A stretch of 64,000 nt of DNA from Alistipes sp. Marseille-P5061 (GTDB lineage: Bacteria > Bacteroidota > Bacteroidia > Bacteroidales > Rikenellaceae). A model generated the notes under the pieces. That model did no database searches. It saw only the letters and a list, made by a program, of their open reading frames with translations, and was not told the DNA's origin. A program made the position numbers and the translations under genes. The stretch lies in contig NZ_LT985750.1 of assembly GCF_900290115.1 (NCBI RefSeq), positions 290,949 through 354,948 on the forward strand. Reading direction: 5' to 3'. This document shows positions 1 through 10,885 of this stretch, one piece after another (position 1 is the first letter of the stretch; each line of letters begins with the position of its first letter).

Positions 1-120
1 GCTGCGGGAGGGTGGTTGCGGGGTGGCTGCGGGATTTGGCGGTTGGAGGGTTGCGGGCGCGGCTGCCTGGCGGTGGTTGCGGGGTTCGGTCTTCAGTCGG
101 TTGCCGGGGCGGGCGGCGGC

Positions 121-654
121 TCAGCGCCAAATCAGCTCGGGAAGGCGGGGCAGCGGCTTGCCCTCGGGCAGCTGGATGCGCAGCACCCCTTCGCTGGCCA
201 CGGGGGTGCCGTTCTTGGTGGCGGGCTCCCAGAGGGGGGCCTCCTCCAGGGCCTTCAGCACGCGGCGGCGCAGGCGGCTGTCGGTCGACTCCAGCTCGTC
301 GCCCGCCACCGTACGCCCCTCGGGGGTGACGGTGTAGCGCAGCACCACGCGGGCGGCGGTCTCCTCCTCGGGCCACTTCACCTGCGAGGCGATGTAGGCG
401 TCGAACGACTCCCCGGCCGGAAAGCGGGCGGGGGTGTCGTAGCGCAGCGTGACGACCATCACTCCGTTGTAGGCCTTCTCGCCGTAGCGGGCGATGGTCT
501 CCTCGTCGGCCGGAAGCATCTCGACGCTCTCCATGTCGTCGGGCGGGATGGAGCTGATTTCGTCGACCTCCTTCCCGTTGACCAGATAGAGGGGCTCCTG
601 TGCGGCGGCCGTGAGTGCCGACGTGAGGAGCAGTATGAGCAACAGTCGTTTCAT
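121..654 (-). CDS. Secreted TonB C-terminal domain protein
   Basis: The 177-residue product begins with a signal peptide (basic MKR, Leu-rich core, cleavage probably after AAAQ near residue 19). Residues about 22-70 resemble the TonB-receptor plug/carboxypeptidase-type motif, ending in YGEKAYNGVMVV. The rest matches the TonB_C fold: FDAYIASQVKWPEE, an Arg-Leu-rich helix, then LWEPATKNGTPV. There is no N-terminal membrane anchor or Pro-rich linker, so it is not a classical TonB. Such periplasmic TonB_C proteins are common in Bacteroidetes; their partner is usually unknown. It is the last gene on the left and is separated from the MGMT-family gene by about 230 bp of GC-rich spacer. Confidence 0.75.
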   Translation of the reverse strand: MKRLLLILLLTSALTAAAQEPLYLVNGKEVDEISSIPPDDMESVEMLPADEETIARYGEKAYNGVMVVTLRYDTPARFPAGESFDAYIASQVKWPEEETAARVVLRYTVTPEGRTVAGDELESTDSRLRRRVLKALEEAPLWEPATKNGTPVASEGVLRIQLPEGKPLPRLPELIWR

Positions 655-884
655 GCGGTTCTCTTTTTTCGGATAACGTTTCGCCGGGGGCTCCTATTGC
701 ATGCGCCGCCCTCTTTTCCGGGGCTCGTCCCGGTGGCAGGGGCTTGTTCCACCGGGGGCTTTGCCGCGCTGGCGACTTATCTCCTCGGTCGGGTGGGACT
801 TTGCTTTGTCGGGCCCCTCTCTGCGGGCAGGCCTCGCACCCCCTCGCTCCGTCTGCTGTCGGAACCTCGCCCCGCCGTCGGACC

Positions 885-1211
885 TCACTCCGGAGCCCCG
901 GGTCTCCAGAGAAAACTCCGCAGGTCGACGGCTCCGTTGGGACGGAAGCGCACCCCTTCGCCCTCGAGCAGTGTGCGCTGGGCGCTCCACGCCGCGACGG
1001 TGCGCCCCGAGGCGCTGACCACCCGGTGGCAGGGGATGTCGGAGGGAGCTCTTCCAAGCAGCCGTCCGACCAGCCGCGCATGGTTGGGCCGTCCGAGCAG
1101 CCGGGCCAGCTGGCCGTATGTGGCGACGCTGCCCGCGGGAATCTCTCGGACAAGCTCGTAGAGCTCGGCGTCGAGTGCCGCGGGCAGCGTCGTGTGCTTC
1201 GTGCGGGACAT
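885..1211 (-). CDS. MGMT-family DNA-binding domain protein
   Basis: This 108-residue protein has the O6-alkylguanine-DNA alkyltransferase DNA-binding domain only: IPAGSVATYGQLARLLG, then the active-site motif PCHRVV at residues 60-65, then LLEGEGVRF. The Cys acceptor is kept, so it could be a short methyltransferase. Alkyltransferase-like proteins of this length usually carry Trp there. Its start codon overlaps the prfA stop by one base (TGATG), which implies cotranslation with RF1. The stop is at 885-887. Family assignment is firm; whether it repairs DNA or only binds lesions cannot be told from sequence. Confidence 0.85.
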   Translation of the reverse strand: MSRTKHTTLPAALDAELYELVREIPAGSVATYGQLARLLGRPNHARLVGRLLGRAPSDIPCHRVVSASGRTVAAWSAQRTLLEGEGVRFRPNGAVDLRSFLWRPGAPE

Positions 1212-2296
1212 CAGAGCTCGCTCTCCTTGAGCCGCTCGGCGTTCTCGGCCACAATCAGGTGGTCGATGACATCCTGGATGTCGCCGTCCATGAAGGCCGC
1301 CAGGTTGTAGATGGTGTAGTTGATGCGGTGGTCGGTGATGCGCCCCTGCGGGTAGTTGTAGGTGCGGATTTTGGCCGAACGGTCGCCCGTCGAGACCATC
1401 GTCTTGCGCTTCGAGGCGATTTCGTCGAGGTACTTCGAGTATTCGAGGTTGAAGACGCGCGTGCGCAACTCCTCGAAGGCCTTGTCGAAGTTCTTCAGCT
1501 GCGACTTCTGGTCCTGGCACTGCACGACGATGCCCGTCGGGATGTGGGTCAGGCGGATGGCCGAGTAGGTCGTGTTGACCGACTGCCCGCCCGGGCCGCT
1601 GGCGCAGAAGATATCCTTGCGGATGTCGTTCATCGAAATCTCGACGTCGAACTCCTCCGCCTCGGGCAGCACGGCCACCGAAGCGGCCGAGGTGTGGACG
1701 CGGCCCTGCGTCTCGGTCTGGGGGACGCGCTGCACGCGGTGCACGCCCGACTCGTATTTGAGCGTGCCGTAGACGTTCTGCCCCGTCACCTTCATCACCA
1801 CCTCCTTGTAGCCGCCGGCGGCGCCCTCCGAGGCCGAGGTGATTTCGTACTTCCACCCCTTCGACTCGATGTATTTGGTGTACATGCGCAGCAGGTCGCC
1901 GGCGAAGAGGGCCGCCTCGTCGCCGCCCGTGCCGCCGCGAATCTCCATGATGGCGTTCTTGGCATCCTGCGGGTCCTTGGGGATGAGCAGCAGCTTGATT
2001 TCCTCCTCCATGCGGGAGATGGCGGGCTCGAGCTCCGCGATTTCGCCGCGGGCCATCTCGCGCATCTCCTCGTCCTTGTCGTTGACCAGGACATCCTTCG
2101 CTTCGGCCAGGTTGGCCAGCGCCGTGCGGTAGCGTTCCGAGGTCTCGATGATGGGCTCGAGCTCCTTGTACTCCTTGTTGAGCTGGACGAACTGCTTGAC
2201 GTCGGCAATCACTTCGGGGTCAGTGAGCTTCTGGCCAATCTCCTCGTACTTGAGTTTCAACCCGTCGAGGCGGGTCAGTATGGTGTTGTCTGCCAT
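1211..2296 (-). CDS. prfA: Peptide chain release factor 1
   Basis: RF1 terminates translation at UAA and UAG. The 361-residue length fits the family (E. coli has 360). The peptidyl-tRNA hydrolysis motif GGQ lies at residues 236-238 in SGPGGQSVNTT, and the codon-recognition loop reads RVPQTETQGR, keeping the P-x-T pattern of RF1 rather than the SPF of RF2. I chose the ATG at 2296 (MADNTIL). An upstream ATG in frame at 2341 would add 15 unrelated residues and lies upstream of the predicted -7 box. The gene is first in a two-gene unit with the MGMT-family gene. Confidence 0.97.
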   Translation of the reverse strand: MADNTILTRLDGLKLKYEEIGQKLTDPEVIADVKQFVQLNKEYKELEPIIETSERYRTALANLAEAKDVLVNDKDEEMREMARGEIAELEPAISRMEEEIKLLLIPKDPQDAKNAIMEIRGGTGGDEAALFAGDLLRMYTKYIESKGWKYEITSASEGAAGGYKEVVMKVTGQNVYGTLKYESGVHRVQRVPQTETQGRVHTSAASVAVLPEAEEFDVEISMNDIRKDIFCASGPGGQSVNTTYSAIRLTHIPTGIVVQCQDQKSQLKNFDKAFEELRTRVFNLEYSKYLDEIASKRKTMVSTGDRSAKIRTYNYPQGRITDHRINYTIYNLAAFMDGDIQDVIDHLIVAENAERLKESEL

Positions 2297-2303
2297 AAAA
2301 AAG

Positions 2304-2339
2304 GTATCGTATCTTGTTTTGAGGACAAAGATACGATAC
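2304..2339. promoter_or_regulatory. Inverted repeat over the prfA promoter
   Basis: GTATCGTATCTT (2304-2315) and AAGATACGATAC (2328-2339) form a perfect 12-bp inverted repeat with a 12-nt spacer. The right arm contains the reverse complement of TATCTTTG (2326-2333), which fits the Bacteroidetes -7 consensus TAnnTTTG for leftward transcription of prfA. The repeat therefore covers the promoter core and the expected start of the RNA. It may be an operator or a 5'-UTR hairpin. No -33 element was found at the usual spacing. Confidence 0.55.
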
Positions 2340-2460
2340 ATTTGACGATTTTGGAAATCGCAGCCCGATTTTCACCCTTCGGCGGTAAAAAGCGGGCCGC
2401 TCCTTTCGGGATTGCTCCTTTCGGGGCCGCTCAGTCCGGCAGGCCGGGGCGGCCGGCGGG

Positions 2461-5217
2461 TCAGATGACGATGTTGATGATTTTGCCCGGCACGACAATC
2501 ACCTTCTTGGGCGTCTTGCCGTCGAGCCACTTCTGCGCCTCGGGCTCGGTGACCACCGCCGCCTGGATTTCGGCCGGCGTCATCGCCACGGCGTACTGCT
2601 TCTTGAAGCGCAGCTTGCCGTTGACCGACACGGGGTATTCGAAGGTGCTGCGCACGAGGTAGCGCTCCTCGCAGACGGGGTACGTCGCGTCGCAGACCGT
2701 CGTCGTGTGGCCCAGCGCCTCCCACAGCTCCTCGGCCAGGTGCGGCGCGAAGGGGGCAATCAGCACGGCCAGCGGCTCGAGAATCTTCCGCTTCGAGCAG
2801 TCGCCCAGCTCGTTGAGGCAAATCATGAAGGCGGCCACGGCCGTGTTGAACGAGAAGTTCTCGATGTCGTCGGTCACCTTGCGGATGGTCTTGTGCAGCG
2901 TCCGCAGCTCCTCCTCCGTAGGCTCGGCGTCGGTGACGGCCAGACGGCCGTCGCGGTCGAAGTAGAGGCGCCAGAGGCGGCGCAGGAACTTGTGCACGCC
3001 GTCGATGCCGTTGGTGTCCCACGGCTTGGCCTGCTCGAGCGGCCCGAGGAACATCTCGTACATGCGCAGCGTGTCGGCGCCGTAGAGCTCGATGACGCGG
3101 TCGGGGTTCACGACGTTGTACATCGACTTCGACATCTTCTCGATGGCCCAACCGCAGATATACTTGCCGTCCTCGAGGATGAACTCCGCATCGCGGAAGT
3201 CGGGCATCCAGGCGCGGAAGGCATCCAGGTCGAGGATGTCGTTGTGGACGATGTTCACGTCGACGTGAATCTCCTGCGTCTCGTATTGGTCGCGCAGCCC
3301 CAGCGAGACGAACTTGTTGGTTCCCACCACGCGGTAGACGAAGTTCGAGCGGCCCTGAATCATACCCTGGTTGACCAGCTTGCGGAAGGGTTCGGGTTCG
3401 CAGACGCAGCCCAGGTCGTAGAGGAACATGTTCCAGAAACGGGCATACATCAGGTGGCCCGTGGCGTGCTCGATGCCGCCGACGTAGAGGTCGACGTTGC
3501 GCCAGTAGGCGTTCGCTTCGCGGCTGACGAGCGCCTGGTCGTTGTGCGGGTCCATGTAGCGCAGGTAGTAGGCCGACGAGCCGGCGAATCCGGGCATCGT
3601 CGAGAGCTCGTAGGGGTAGCCCTCGGGGGTGGTCCAACCCTTGGCGCGGGCCAGTGGCGGCTCGCCCTCGGCCGTGGGGCCGAAGTTCTCAATCGGCGGC
3701 AGCGTCAGCGGCAGTTGGTCGTCCGACAGCGGGCAGGCGATGTCGTTGCGGTAGTAAATCGGGAAGGGCTCGCCCCAGTAGCGCTGGCGCGAGAAGATGG
3801 CGTCGCGCAGGCGGTAGTTGACCAGCCGCTTGCCCAGACCGCGGCGCTCGATTTCGTCGAACATCCGCGCGATGGCCTCCTTGACCTCCATGCCGTTGAG
3901 GAAGTCCGAGTTGATGAGGCGTCCCTGCTTGGCGTCGTACGAGGCCTGCTCCACGTCGCCCCCCTCGACCACCGGCACGATGTCGAGGCCGAAGTGGCGG
4001 GCGAAGGCCCAGTCGCGCGAGTCGTGGGCCGGGACGGCCATGATGGCTCCCGTGCCGTAGCCGGCCAGCACGTAGTCCGAGACGTAGATGGGAATCTGCT
4101 TGCCCGTGAAGGGGTTGATGGCGAACGAGCCCGTCTTCACGCCGCTCACGCGGCGCGTCTCGGCGATGCGCTCACGCTCCGAGCGCTTCTTCGTCTGCTC
4201 GATGTAGTCCTCGACGGCCTGACGGTTCTCTGCGGTGGTCAGCTCGGCAACCCACTCGTGCTCGGGGGCGATGACCATGAAGGTGACGCCGAAAATCGTG
4301 TCGGGACGCGTCGTGAAGATTTCGAGCTTGCGCTCCGAGCCGGCGATGTCGAAGAAGACCTGTGCGCCGACCGAGCGGCCAATCCAGTTGCGCTGAATCT
4401 CCTTGAGCGAGTCGCTCCAGGCCAGATGCTCCAGCCCCTCGAGCATCCGCTCGGCGTAGGCCGTCACGCGCAGCAGCCACTGCTTCATGCGCTTCTGCTC
4501 GACGGGGTAGCCGCCGCGCACCGAGAGTCCGTCGCGCACCTCGTCGTTGGCCAGCACGGTGCCCAGCTTCGGACACCAGTTGACCATCGTGTCGGCGCGG
4601 TAGGCCAGACGGTAGTTCTGCAGCACCTGCTCGCGACGTGCCTCGTCCCAGCCGTTCCACTCGTCGGCCGTGAAGCTCATCTCGTGGGTGCAGGCGGCGT
4701 CGATGCCCTCGGTGCCCGAGGCGGCGAATGCGGCCGTCAGCTCGGCGATGGGGCGCGCCTTCTGCTGCGCGCGGTCGTACCAGTGGTCGAACATCCGCAG
4801 GAAGGCCCACTGCGTCCACTTGTAGTACTTGGGGTCGCACGTGCGCACCTCGCGCGACCAGTCGAACGAGAAGCCGATTTTGTCGAGCTGCTCGCGGTAG
4901 CGGGCCGTGTTGCGTTCGGTGGTGACGGCGGGGTGCTGCCCTGTCTGGATGGCGTACTGCTCGGCCGGGAGTCCGAAGGCGTCGTAGCCCATCGGATGGA
5001 GGACGTTGAAGCCCCGGAGCCGCTTGTAGCGGGCGTAGATGTCCGAGGCGATGTAGCCCAGCGGGTGGCCGACGTGGAGCCCCGCCCCCGAGGGGTAGGG
5101 GAACATGTCGAGCACGTAGTATTTCGGGCGCGAAGGGTCGACTTCGACGCGGTAGGTTCCCTCCTCCTGCCAGCGGTGCTGCCATTTGGACTCAATCTCC
5201 TTGAAATTGTATTCCAT
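2461..5217 (-). CDS. leuS: Leucine-tRNA ligase
   Basis: Class I aminoacyl-tRNA synthetase that charges tRNA-Leu in the cytosol. The 918-residue product carries the HIGH signature as HVGH at residues 48-51 (after FPYPSGAGL), the editing-domain threonine-rich stretch [12 protein letters not shown], and KMSKS at 694-698. The start ATG at 5217 gives the expected [14 protein letters not shown]-terminus. A -7 box (TACTTTTG, minus strand, 5249-5256) lies about 30 bp upstream. Downstream, a 15-bp direct repeat beginning GCTCCTTTCGGG (2399-2428) sits in a GC-rich terminator-like stretch before prfA. Confidence 0.98.
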   Translation of the reverse strand: MEYNFKEIESKWQHRWQEEGTYRVEVDPSRPKYYVLDMFPYPSGAGLHVGHPLGYIASDIYARYKRLRGFNVLHPMGYDAFGLPAEQYAIQTGQHPAVTTERNTARYREQLDKIGFSFDWSREVRTCDPKYYKWTQWAFLRMFDHWYDRAQQKARPIAELTAAFAASGTEGIDAACTHEMSFTADEWNGWDEARREQVLQNYRLAYRADTMVNWCPKLGTVLANDEVRDGLSVRGGYPVEQKRMKQWLLRVTAYAERMLEGLEHLAWSDSLKEIQRNWIGRSVGAQVFFDIAGSERKLEIFTTRPDTIFGVTFMVIAPEHEWVAELTTAENRQAVEDYIEQTKKRSERERIAETRRVSGVKTGSFAINPFTGKQIPIYVSDYVLAGYGTGAIMAVPAHDSRDWAFARHFGLDIVPVVEGGDVEQASYDAKQGRLINSDFLNGMEVKEAIARMFDEIERRGLGKRLVNYRLRDAIFSRQRYWGEPFPIYYRNDIACPLSDDQLPLTLPPIENFGPTAEGEPPLARAKGWTTPEGYPYELSTMPGFAGSSAYYLRYMDPHNDQALVSREANAYWRNVDLYVGGIEHATGHLMYARFWNMFLYDLGCVCEPEPFRKLVNQGMIQGRSNFVYRVVGTNKFVSLGLRDQYETQEIHVDVNIVHNDILDLDAFRAWMPDFRDAEFILEDGKYICGWAIEKMSKSMYNVVNPDRVIELYGADTLRMYEMFLGPLEQAKPWDTNGIDGVHKFLRRLWRLYFDRDGRLAVTDAEPTEEELRTLHKTIRKVTDDIENFSFNTAVAAFMICLNELGDCSKRKILEPLAVLIAPFAPHLAEELWEALGHTTTVCDATYPVCEERYLVRSTFEYPVSVNGKLRFKKQYAVAMTPAEIQAAVVTEPEAQKWLDGKTPKKVIVVPGKIINIVI

Positions 5218-5248
5218 ATCGGGTTTCTGTTTGTTGTCGATTTTCCCG

Positions 5249-5256
5249 CAAAAGTA
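5249..5256 (-). promoter_or_regulatory. -7 box for leuS
   Basis: The minus strand reads TACTTTTG, an exact match to TAnnTTTG, about 32 bp ahead of the leuS ATG. No -33 TTG was found at the expected spacing. Confidence 0.55.
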
Positions 5257-5849
5257 AGGAAAACTTTTCGGATTTCGTCCATTTCGGGGGAGTTTCCCTT
5301 TGAAAAGGGGTGAGCGTGTGCGGTTTCGCCCCCTGCGCGGCCCGTCCGGGAGGGTTTATGCGGTCCTTGCGGGGGTGCTTTCTGTGGTTCGTCCGGGAGG
5401 CGTGTGCGGTCTGTGCGGGAGGGGCCCGTGTGGCCCGTCCGGGTGGTTCTCTTCCGCTTGCTCCGTCGGTCCCGCTCTCTCCCGTTTTCCACCCCTCCCT
5501 CTCGGCTCCGGAGACCCCTCTTCCCGCCTCTCTTTTCACATTCCGCCCGCCTCGCTTCGCGTCTCCCCGCTCCGGCAATTGCCATGCGGTGCATGCGCTT
5601 GAAGGACACGCCGATAGCGGGTGGCTGCCGCCCTCCGTCCATGCTCCGGAGGTCGGTTTGCAGACCCTTCCCGACACCTCCGGCGACAATGCGGGTAACG
5701 AGCTGATATTTCCCGCATTGAATGATTGTGTATAAATGTATTTATATGGTTTTACAGAAACGATAAGTAAAAAGTATGGAAAACCCTGCAAAATGCTGGA
5801 AAAACGCGAAAAAAGATGGGGCTATATATGGAATTTCCAAAAAAATGCG

Positions 5850-5857
5850 TACCTTTG
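5850..5857 (+). promoter_or_regulatory. -7 box for the rpsL operon
   Basis: TACCTTTG matches TAnnTTTG exactly and sits in AT-rich DNA 66 bp before the rpsL ATG. It is the likely start point for the str-S10 block. Confidence 0.65.
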
Positions 5858-5923
5858 CAGTCCATTTTGGACAATGGAGATAGATTTTTTAACCAAGTTT
5901 CAAGGACAAAAACGTTTTAAGAA

Positions 5924-6304
5924 ATGCCAACTATTCAACAGTTAGTGAGAAACGGTCGGGTTGCCCTCGAGGACAAGTCGAAGTCCCCTGCACTCGCAGC
6001 GTGCCCCCAGCGCCGCGGCGTCTGCACGCGTGTGTACACCACGACCCCGAAGAAGCCTAACTCGGCTATGCGTAAGGTGGCGCGTGTGCGCCTGACCAAC
6101 GGCAAGGAGGTCAACGCCTACATCCCGGGCGAGGGCCACAACCTGCAGGAGCACTCCATCGTGCTCGTCCGCGGCGGTCGTGTGAAGGACCTCCCCGGTG
6201 TACGTTACCACCTGGTGCGCGGTGCGCTCGACTCGGCCGGTGTAGACGGACGTCGTCAGCGTCGCTCGAAGTACGGTGCAAAGCGACCCAAGGCCGGTAA
6301 ATAA
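5924..6304 (+). CDS. rpsL: 30S ribosomal protein S12
   Basis: S12 lines the decoding centre of the small subunit. Both conserved loops are present: TPKKPNSAM at 41-49 and [12 protein letters not shown] around 85-96. The lysines at the classic streptomycin-resistance positions (43/44 and 88) are wild type. The 126-residue length is normal. First gene of the 19-kb ribosomal block, 42 bp before rpsG. Confidence 0.98.
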   Translation: MPTIQQLVRNGRVALEDKSKSPALAACPQRRGVCTRVYTTTPKKPNSAMRKVARVRLTNGKEVNAYIPGEGHNLQEHSIVLVRGGRVKDLPGVRYHLVRGALDSAGVDGRRQRRSKYGAKRPKAGK

Positions 6305-6346
6305 TCGAAAACAGAAGAATCAATCGAATTTTTTTAGCAAGAAACA

Positions 6347-6823
6347 ATGAGAAAAGCTAAGCCTAAGAAGCGAATTCTACTTCCGGATCCGAAGTTCAAC
6401 GACGTGGCAGTGACCCGTTTCGTGAACAACCTCATGCTGGATGGTAAGAAGAGTATTGCCTACACCATTTTCTACGATGCACTGGAGCTGGTGGGCAAGA
6501 AGATGAAGGATGCTGATAAATCTCCGCTGGAAATCTGGAAACAGGCTCTCGAGAATATCACGCCCCAAGTCGAAGTGAAGTCGAAGCGTATCGGTGGCGC
6601 GACCTTCCAGGTTCCTATGGAGGTTCGGCCGGAGCGCAAGATTTCTATTTCCATGAAGAACCTTGTCCTTTACTCGCGTAAGCGCGCCGGCAAAACGATG
6701 GCAGAGAAGCTTTCAGCAGAGATAATGGACGCCTACAACCAGCAGGGTGCCGCCTTCAAGCGCAAGGAGGAGATGCACCGCATGGCAGAGGCCAACAAGG
6801 CGTTCGCACACTTCAGATTCTAA
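6347..6823 (+). CDS. rpsG: 30S ribosomal protein S7
   Basis: S7 nucleates assembly of the 16S 3' domain and contacts E-site tRNA. The protein is 158 residues, starting MRKAKPKKR. It contains the conserved [10 protein letters not shown] stretch and the C-terminal [15 protein letters not shown] typical of the family. It lies between rpsL and fusA, the classic str order. Confidence 0.98.
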   Translation: MRKAKPKKRILLPDPKFNDVAVTRFVNNLMLDGKKSIAYTIFYDALELVGKKMKDADKSPLEIWKQALENITPQVEVKSKRIGGATFQVPMEVRPERKISISMKNLVLYSRKRAGKTMAEKLSAEIMDAYNQQGAAFKRKEEMHRMAEANKAFAHFRF

Positions 6824-6838
6824 AAAAGGAGACGACAG

Positions 6839-8953
6839 ATGGCAACCAGAGACTTACACTATACGCGTAATATCGGTATCATGGCGCACATCGATGCCGG
6901 TAAGACCACCACATCGGAGCGTATCCTTTTCTACACGGGCAAGACCCACAAAATCGGCGAGGTGCACGAGGGCGGCGCCACCATGGACTGGATGGTCCAG
7001 GAGCAGGAGCGCGGTATCACCATCACCTCGGCCGCTACCACGGCGTTCTGGCACTACAAGGACCATCAGTATCAGATTAACCTGATTGATACCCCGGGAC
7101 ACGTGGACTTCACCGTCGAGGTGGAGCGTTCGCTCCGCGTACTCGACGGCGCCATCGCCACCTTCTGCGCAGTAGGCGGCGTGGAGCCCCAGTCGGAGAC
7201 CGTTTGGCGTCAGGCCGACAAGTACCATGTTCCCCGTATCGGCTACGTCAACAAGATGGACCGTACGGGCGCCGACTTCTTCTCGGTCTGCGCGCAGATT
7301 AAGGAGCACTTCGGCGCAACGGCGCTTCCGGTGGTTCTGCCCATCGGCGCCGAGGACAAGTTCGAGGGACTGGTAGACCTTATTTATAATAATGCGATTT
7401 ACTACTTCGACGACAAGACCGTCCGCGACAACTTCGAAATCCGCGAGATTCCCGAGTCGATGAAGGCCGAGGCTGCCGAGTGGCGTGCCAAGCTCATCGA
7501 GGAGGTTGCCGCTACGGACGACGCCCTGATGGAGAAGTTCTTCGAGGACCCCGATTCGATTACCCCCGACGAACTGCTGGCCGCCATCCGCAAGGCCACC
7601 ATCTCGATGCAGCTCGTCCCGATGCTCTGCGGCTCGTCGTTCCACAACAAGGGCGTTCAGAAGCTGCTCGACTACGTGATGGCCTTCCTGCCTTCGCCGC
7701 TGGATGTGCCCCCCGTACACGGCATCAACCCCAAGACCGACGCCGAGGAGGTCCGCCACGCTTCGGACGACGAACCCTTCTGCGGTCTGGCCTTCAAGAT
7801 TGCCACCGACCCCTTCGTAGGCCGTTTGGCATTCGTCCGCGTATACTCGGGCAAGCTCGACGCAGGTTCCTACGTGCTCAATTCGCGCAGCGGCAAGCGT
7901 GAGCGCATCAGCCGCATCTATCAGATGCACGCCAACAAGCAGAACCCCCTCGAGACGGTCTGCGCCGGTGACATCTGTGCAGCTGTCGGCTTCAAGGAGA
8001 TTCGCACCGGTGATACGCTCTGCGCCGAGAACGCACCCATCGTGCTCGAGCAGATGACCTTCCCCGAGCCGGTGATTGGTCTGGCCGTAGAGCCCAAGAC
8101 GCAGAAGGACCTCGACAAGCTGGGCATCGCTCTGGCGAAGCTGGCCGAAGAGGACCCCACCTTCACGGTACACACCGACGAGGATTCGGGTCAGACGGTC
8201 ATCAGCGGTATGGGTGAGCTCCACCTCGACATCATCGTCGACCGTCTGCGCCGCGAGTTCGGTGTCGAAATCAACCAGGGTGCTCCCCAGGTCAACTACA
8301 AGGAGGCCCTCACCAAGACGGTTCAGCACCGTGAGGTCTTCAAGAAGCAGACCGGTGGTCGCGGTAAGTTCGCCGACATCATCTTCGAGATTGGTCCTGC
8401 CGACGAGGGCAAGATGGGCCTTACGTTCGTCGATGAGGTGAAGGGCGGTAACATTCCCAAGGAGTTCATCCCCTCGGTTCAGAAGGGCTTCGAGGCCGCC
8501 ATGGCCAACGGCGCACTGGCCGGCTATCCGATTGACTCGATGAAGGTTACCCTCAAGGACGGTTCGTTCCACCCCGTGGACTCCGACCAGCTGTCGTTCG
8601 AAATCGCCGCACGCAACGGCTTCCGCGCCGCAGCTCCCAAGGCCGGTTCGGTCATCATGGAGCCCGTCATGTCGGTGGAGGTTGTTACCCCCGAGGAGAA
8701 CATGGGCGACATCATCGGCGACCTGAACAAGCGCCGCGGTCAGATTACCGGCATGGAGACGAAGGGTACGGCACGCGTGGTCAAGGCCAAGGTGCCCCTG
8801 TCGGAGATGTTCGGCTACGTGACCGTACTGCGTACGATTTCGTCGGGCCGTGCCACCTCTTCCATGGAGTTCTCGCACTTCGAGGAGGTTCCCGCAAACC
8901 TTGCCAAGGAGATTATCGAGAAAGCGAGTGGTAAACGTAAGGATATAGAATAA
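6839..8953 (+). CDS. fusA: Elongation factor G
   Basis: Translocation GTPase of 704 residues. The P-loop HIDAGKTT is at 17-24, followed by DTPGH and NKMD for guanine binding, and the switch I region [11 protein letters not shown]. The family's later domains II-V are represented through [15 protein letters not shown] near the C-terminus. It lies 15 bp after rpsG and 8 bp before rpsJ, so str and S10 genes are physically one unit here. Confidence 0.98.
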   Translation: MATRDLHYTRNIGIMAHIDAGKTTTSERILFYTGKTHKIGEVHEGGATMDWMVQEQERGITITSAATTAFWHYKDHQYQINLIDTPGHVDFTVEVERSLRVLDGAIATFCAVGGVEPQSETVWRQADKYHVPRIGYVNKMDRTGADFFSVCAQIKEHFGATALPVVLPIGAEDKFEGLVDLIYNNAIYYFDDKTVRDNFEIREIPESMKAEAAEWRAKLIEEVAATDDALMEKFFEDPDSITPDELLAAIRKATISMQLVPMLCGSSFHNKGVQKLLDYVMAFLPSPLDVPPVHGINPKTDAEEVRHASDDEPFCGLAFKIATDPFVGRLAFVRVYSGKLDAGSYVLNSRSGKRERISRIYQMHANKQNPLETVCAGDICAAVGFKEIRTGDTLCAENAPIVLEQMTFPEPVIGLAVEPKTQKDLDKLGIALAKLAEEDPTFTVHTDEDSGQTVISGMGELHLDIIVDRLRREFGVEINQGAPQVNYKEALTKTVQHREVFKKQTGGRGKFADIIFEIGPADEGKMGLTFVDEVKGGNIPKEFIPSVQKGFEAAMANGALAGYPIDSMKVTLKDGSFHPVDSDQLSFEIAARNGFRAAAPKAGSVIMEPVMSVEVVTPEENMGDIIGDLNKRRGQITGMETKGTARVVKAKVPLSEMFGYVTVLRTISSGRATSSMEFSHFEEVPANLAKEIIEKASGKRKDIE

Positions 8954-8961
8954 GCACACAT

Positions 8962-9267
8962 ATGAACCAGAAGATTAGAATCAAGTTAAAGTCATTCGAC
9001 CACAATCTCGTCGACAAGTCGGCCGAGAAGATTGTGAAGACCGTGAAGAGCACGGGCGCCGTGGTGAGCGGTCCCGTACCCCTGCCCACGCACAAGCAGA
9101 TTTTCACGGTGAACCGCTCGACGTTCGTCAACAAGAAGGCCCGCGAGCAGTTCCAGCTCTGCACCTTCAAGCGCATCCTCGACATCTATTCGTCGACTCC
9201 GAAGACCATCGACGCACTGATGAAGCTGGAGCTTCCCTCGGGCGTCGAGGTTGAAATCAAGGTCTGA
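8962..9267 (+). CDS. rpsJ: 30S ribosomal protein S10
   Basis: S10 is a 30S head protein and the NusE partner of NusB in antitermination. The 101-residue chain begins [18 protein letters not shown] and holds [11 protein letters not shown], both diagnostic. It directly follows fusA and precedes rplC by 63 bp. Confidence 0.98.
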   Translation: MNQKIRIKLKSFDHNLVDKSAEKIVKTVKSTGAVVSGPVPLPTHKQIFTVNRSTFVNKKAREQFQLCTFKRILDIYSSTPKTIDALMKLELPSGVEVEIKV

Positions 9268-9330
9268 TGGGGGTGTTTGCTACCGAATGAGAAAAAGCTC
9301 ACTTAATATAACAAACGTAATTCGACAAAA

Positions 9331-9945
9331 ATGTCAGGACTTATTGGAAAGAAAATCGGAATGACTTCCGTTTACAGTGCCGAGGGTAAGAACATACCAT
9401 GCACTGTCATTGAGGCTGGTCCGTGCGTTGTTACGCAAATCAAAACCGTCGAGAAGGACTCCTACGAGGCGGTTCAGATTGCCTATGACGAAAAGAGCGA
9501 AAAGCACACCAGCAGCAGTTTGTTAGGGCACTTCAAGAAGGCCGGAACGACTCCCAAGCGCAAGCTTGCCGAGTTCAAGGGCATGCCCGAAGTGAACCTG
9601 GGCGACACGCTTACGGTTGACCTCTTCACGGAGGAGGACTGGGTGGACGTCACCGGGATTTCGAAGGGCAAGGGCTTCCAGGGCGTTGTGAAGCGCCACG
9701 GCTTCGGCGGTGTCGGCGGCCAGACCCACGGCCAGCACAACCGTCAGCGCAAGCCCGGTTCGCTGGGTGCCTCGTCCTATCCTTCGCGCGTATTCCCCGG
9801 CAAGCGTCTGCCTGGCCAGATGGGAGGCGAGCAGGTCAAGGTGCTGAACCTGAAGGTATTGAAAGTGATTCCCGAGAACAACCTCATTCTCGTAAAGGGT
9901 TCGATTCCGGGTGCAAAGGGTGCTTACTTAACAATTGAGAAATAG
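9331..9945 (+). CDS. rplC: 50S ribosomal protein L3
   Basis: L3 is an early 50S assembly protein reaching toward the peptidyl-transferase centre. The 204-residue product contains [18 protein letters not shown]; in E. coli L3 a glutamine in the equivalent loop is methylated by PrmB. The ATG at 9331 is preceded by an A-rich leader and no clear Shine-Dalgarno. Confidence 0.98.
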   Translation: MSGLIGKKIGMTSVYSAEGKNIPCTVIEAGPCVVTQIKTVEKDSYEAVQIAYDEKSEKHTSSSLLGHFKKAGTTPKRKLAEFKGMPEVNLGDTLTVDLFTEEDWVDVTGISKGKGFQGVVKRHGFGGVGGQTHGQHNRQRKPGSLGASSYPSRVFPGKRLPGQMGGEQVKVLNLKVLKVIPENNLILVKGSIPGAKGAYLTIEK

Positions 9946-9947
9946 TC

Positions 9948-10574
9948 ATGGAATTAGCTGTATTGAACACACAAGGAAAAGAGACGGGTCGTAAGGTAGT
10001 CCTTTCGGACGCTGTCTTCGGCGTGGAGGCTAATGACCACGCTATTTATCTCGATGTGAAGCAGTATCTGGCCGACCAGCGTCAGGGCACGCACAAGTCG
10101 AAGCAGCGCAACGAGGTTGCCGGTTCGACGCGCAAGCTCAAGCGCCAGAAGGGTACCGGCGGTGCCCGTTGCGGCAGCATCAAGTCGCCTCTGTTCGTAG
10201 GCGGCGGCCGCGTCTTCGGTCCCGTGCCCCGCGACTACAGCTTCAAGCTCAACAAGAAGCTCAAGCAGCTGGCCCGTCGCAGCGCCCTCACCTACAAGGC
10301 GCAGGCCGGTGCCATCAGCGTGGTTGAGGCCGTCAAGATGGAGGCTCCGAAGACCAAGTTCGTCGAGGCAATGGCCGAGGCGCTGAAGGTCGCCGACAAG
10401 AAGGTGCTCCTCGTACTGCCCGAGTCGAACTACACGCTGCAGCTCTCGTGCCGCAACCTTCCCTACGTGAAGCCGGTGCTGGCACAGAACCTCTGCACCT
10501 ACGACGTGATGAACGCTTCGGCCCTGGTAATGGTCGAGGGTGCCGAGAATGTATTGAATACGATGTTAGCTTAA
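9948..10574 (+). CDS. rplD: 50S ribosomal protein L4
   Basis: L4 forms part of the nascent-peptide tunnel wall with L22. The 208-residue protein holds the extended tunnel loop, [20 protein letters not shown] followed by a Gly-rich [10 protein letters not shown]. It starts 2 bp after the rplC stop, indicating tight coupling. The E. coli-type L4 leader that controls the S10 operon is not evident upstream. Confidence 0.98.
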   Translation: MELAVLNTQGKETGRKVVLSDAVFGVEANDHAIYLDVKQYLADQRQGTHKSKQRNEVAGSTRKLKRQKGTGGARCGSIKSPLFVGGGRVFGPVPRDYSFKLNKKLKQLARRSALTYKAQAGAISVVEAVKMEAPKTKFVEAMAEALKVADKKVLLVLPESNYTLQLSCRNLPYVKPVLAQNLCTYDVMNASALVMVEGAENVLNTMLA

Positions 10575-10589
10575 AACGCAAGAGACACA

Positions 10590-10880
10590 ATGGAGATTAT
10601 TATTAAGCCGGTTTTGACCGAGAAAATGACGATTCAGGGCGAAAAGTTGAATCGCTACGGTTTTATCGTTGACGTGAGAGCTAACAAGCTGCAGATTCGC
10701 AACGCCGTAGAGCAGATGTACAACGTCGTGGTCACGGACGTGAACACGGTGAACTACATGGGCAAGCAGAAGAGCCGCTACACGAAGGCCGGTCTTCTTG
10801 CAGGCCGCGCGAACAACTTCAAGAAGGCTATTGTCACCTTGAAGGATGGAGACAAGATAGATTTTTACAGTAATATCTAA
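10590..10880 (+). CDS. rplW: 50S ribosomal protein L23
   Basis: L23 sits at the tunnel exit and docks trigger factor and SRP. The 96-residue sequence has the N-terminal [11 protein letters not shown] and central [15 protein letters not shown] blocks of the family. Located between rplD and rplB with short spacers. Confidence 0.97.
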   Translation: MEIIIKPVLTEKMTIQGEKLNRYGFIVDVRANKLQIRNAVEQMYNVVVTDVNTVNYMGKQKSRYTKAGLLAGRANNFKKAIVTLKDGDKIDFYSNI

Positions 10881-10885
10881 CGAAG

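Larger units (their letters stand above)
5218..5923. other. Long leuS-rpsL divergent spacer
   Basis: About 700 bp separate the divergent leuS and rpsL genes. The leuS-proximal half is GC-rich, with recurring degenerate GTCCGGGAGG/GTCCGGGTGG units (roughly 5342-5450). The last 220 bp turn AT-rich toward rpsL. I see no protein-like frame, tRNA or known RNA motif. The AT-rich end carries the rpsL promoter. Confidence 0.6.

Noticed and set aside
2707-5313. An 868-residue plus-strand frame opposite leuS
   Set aside because: It is the mirror of leuS codon composition, has no family match and no ATG context; leuS on the minus strand is certain.
6854-8959. A 701-residue minus-strand frame opposite fusA
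   Set aside because: It is the exact antisense of EF-G and contains no protein family pattern.
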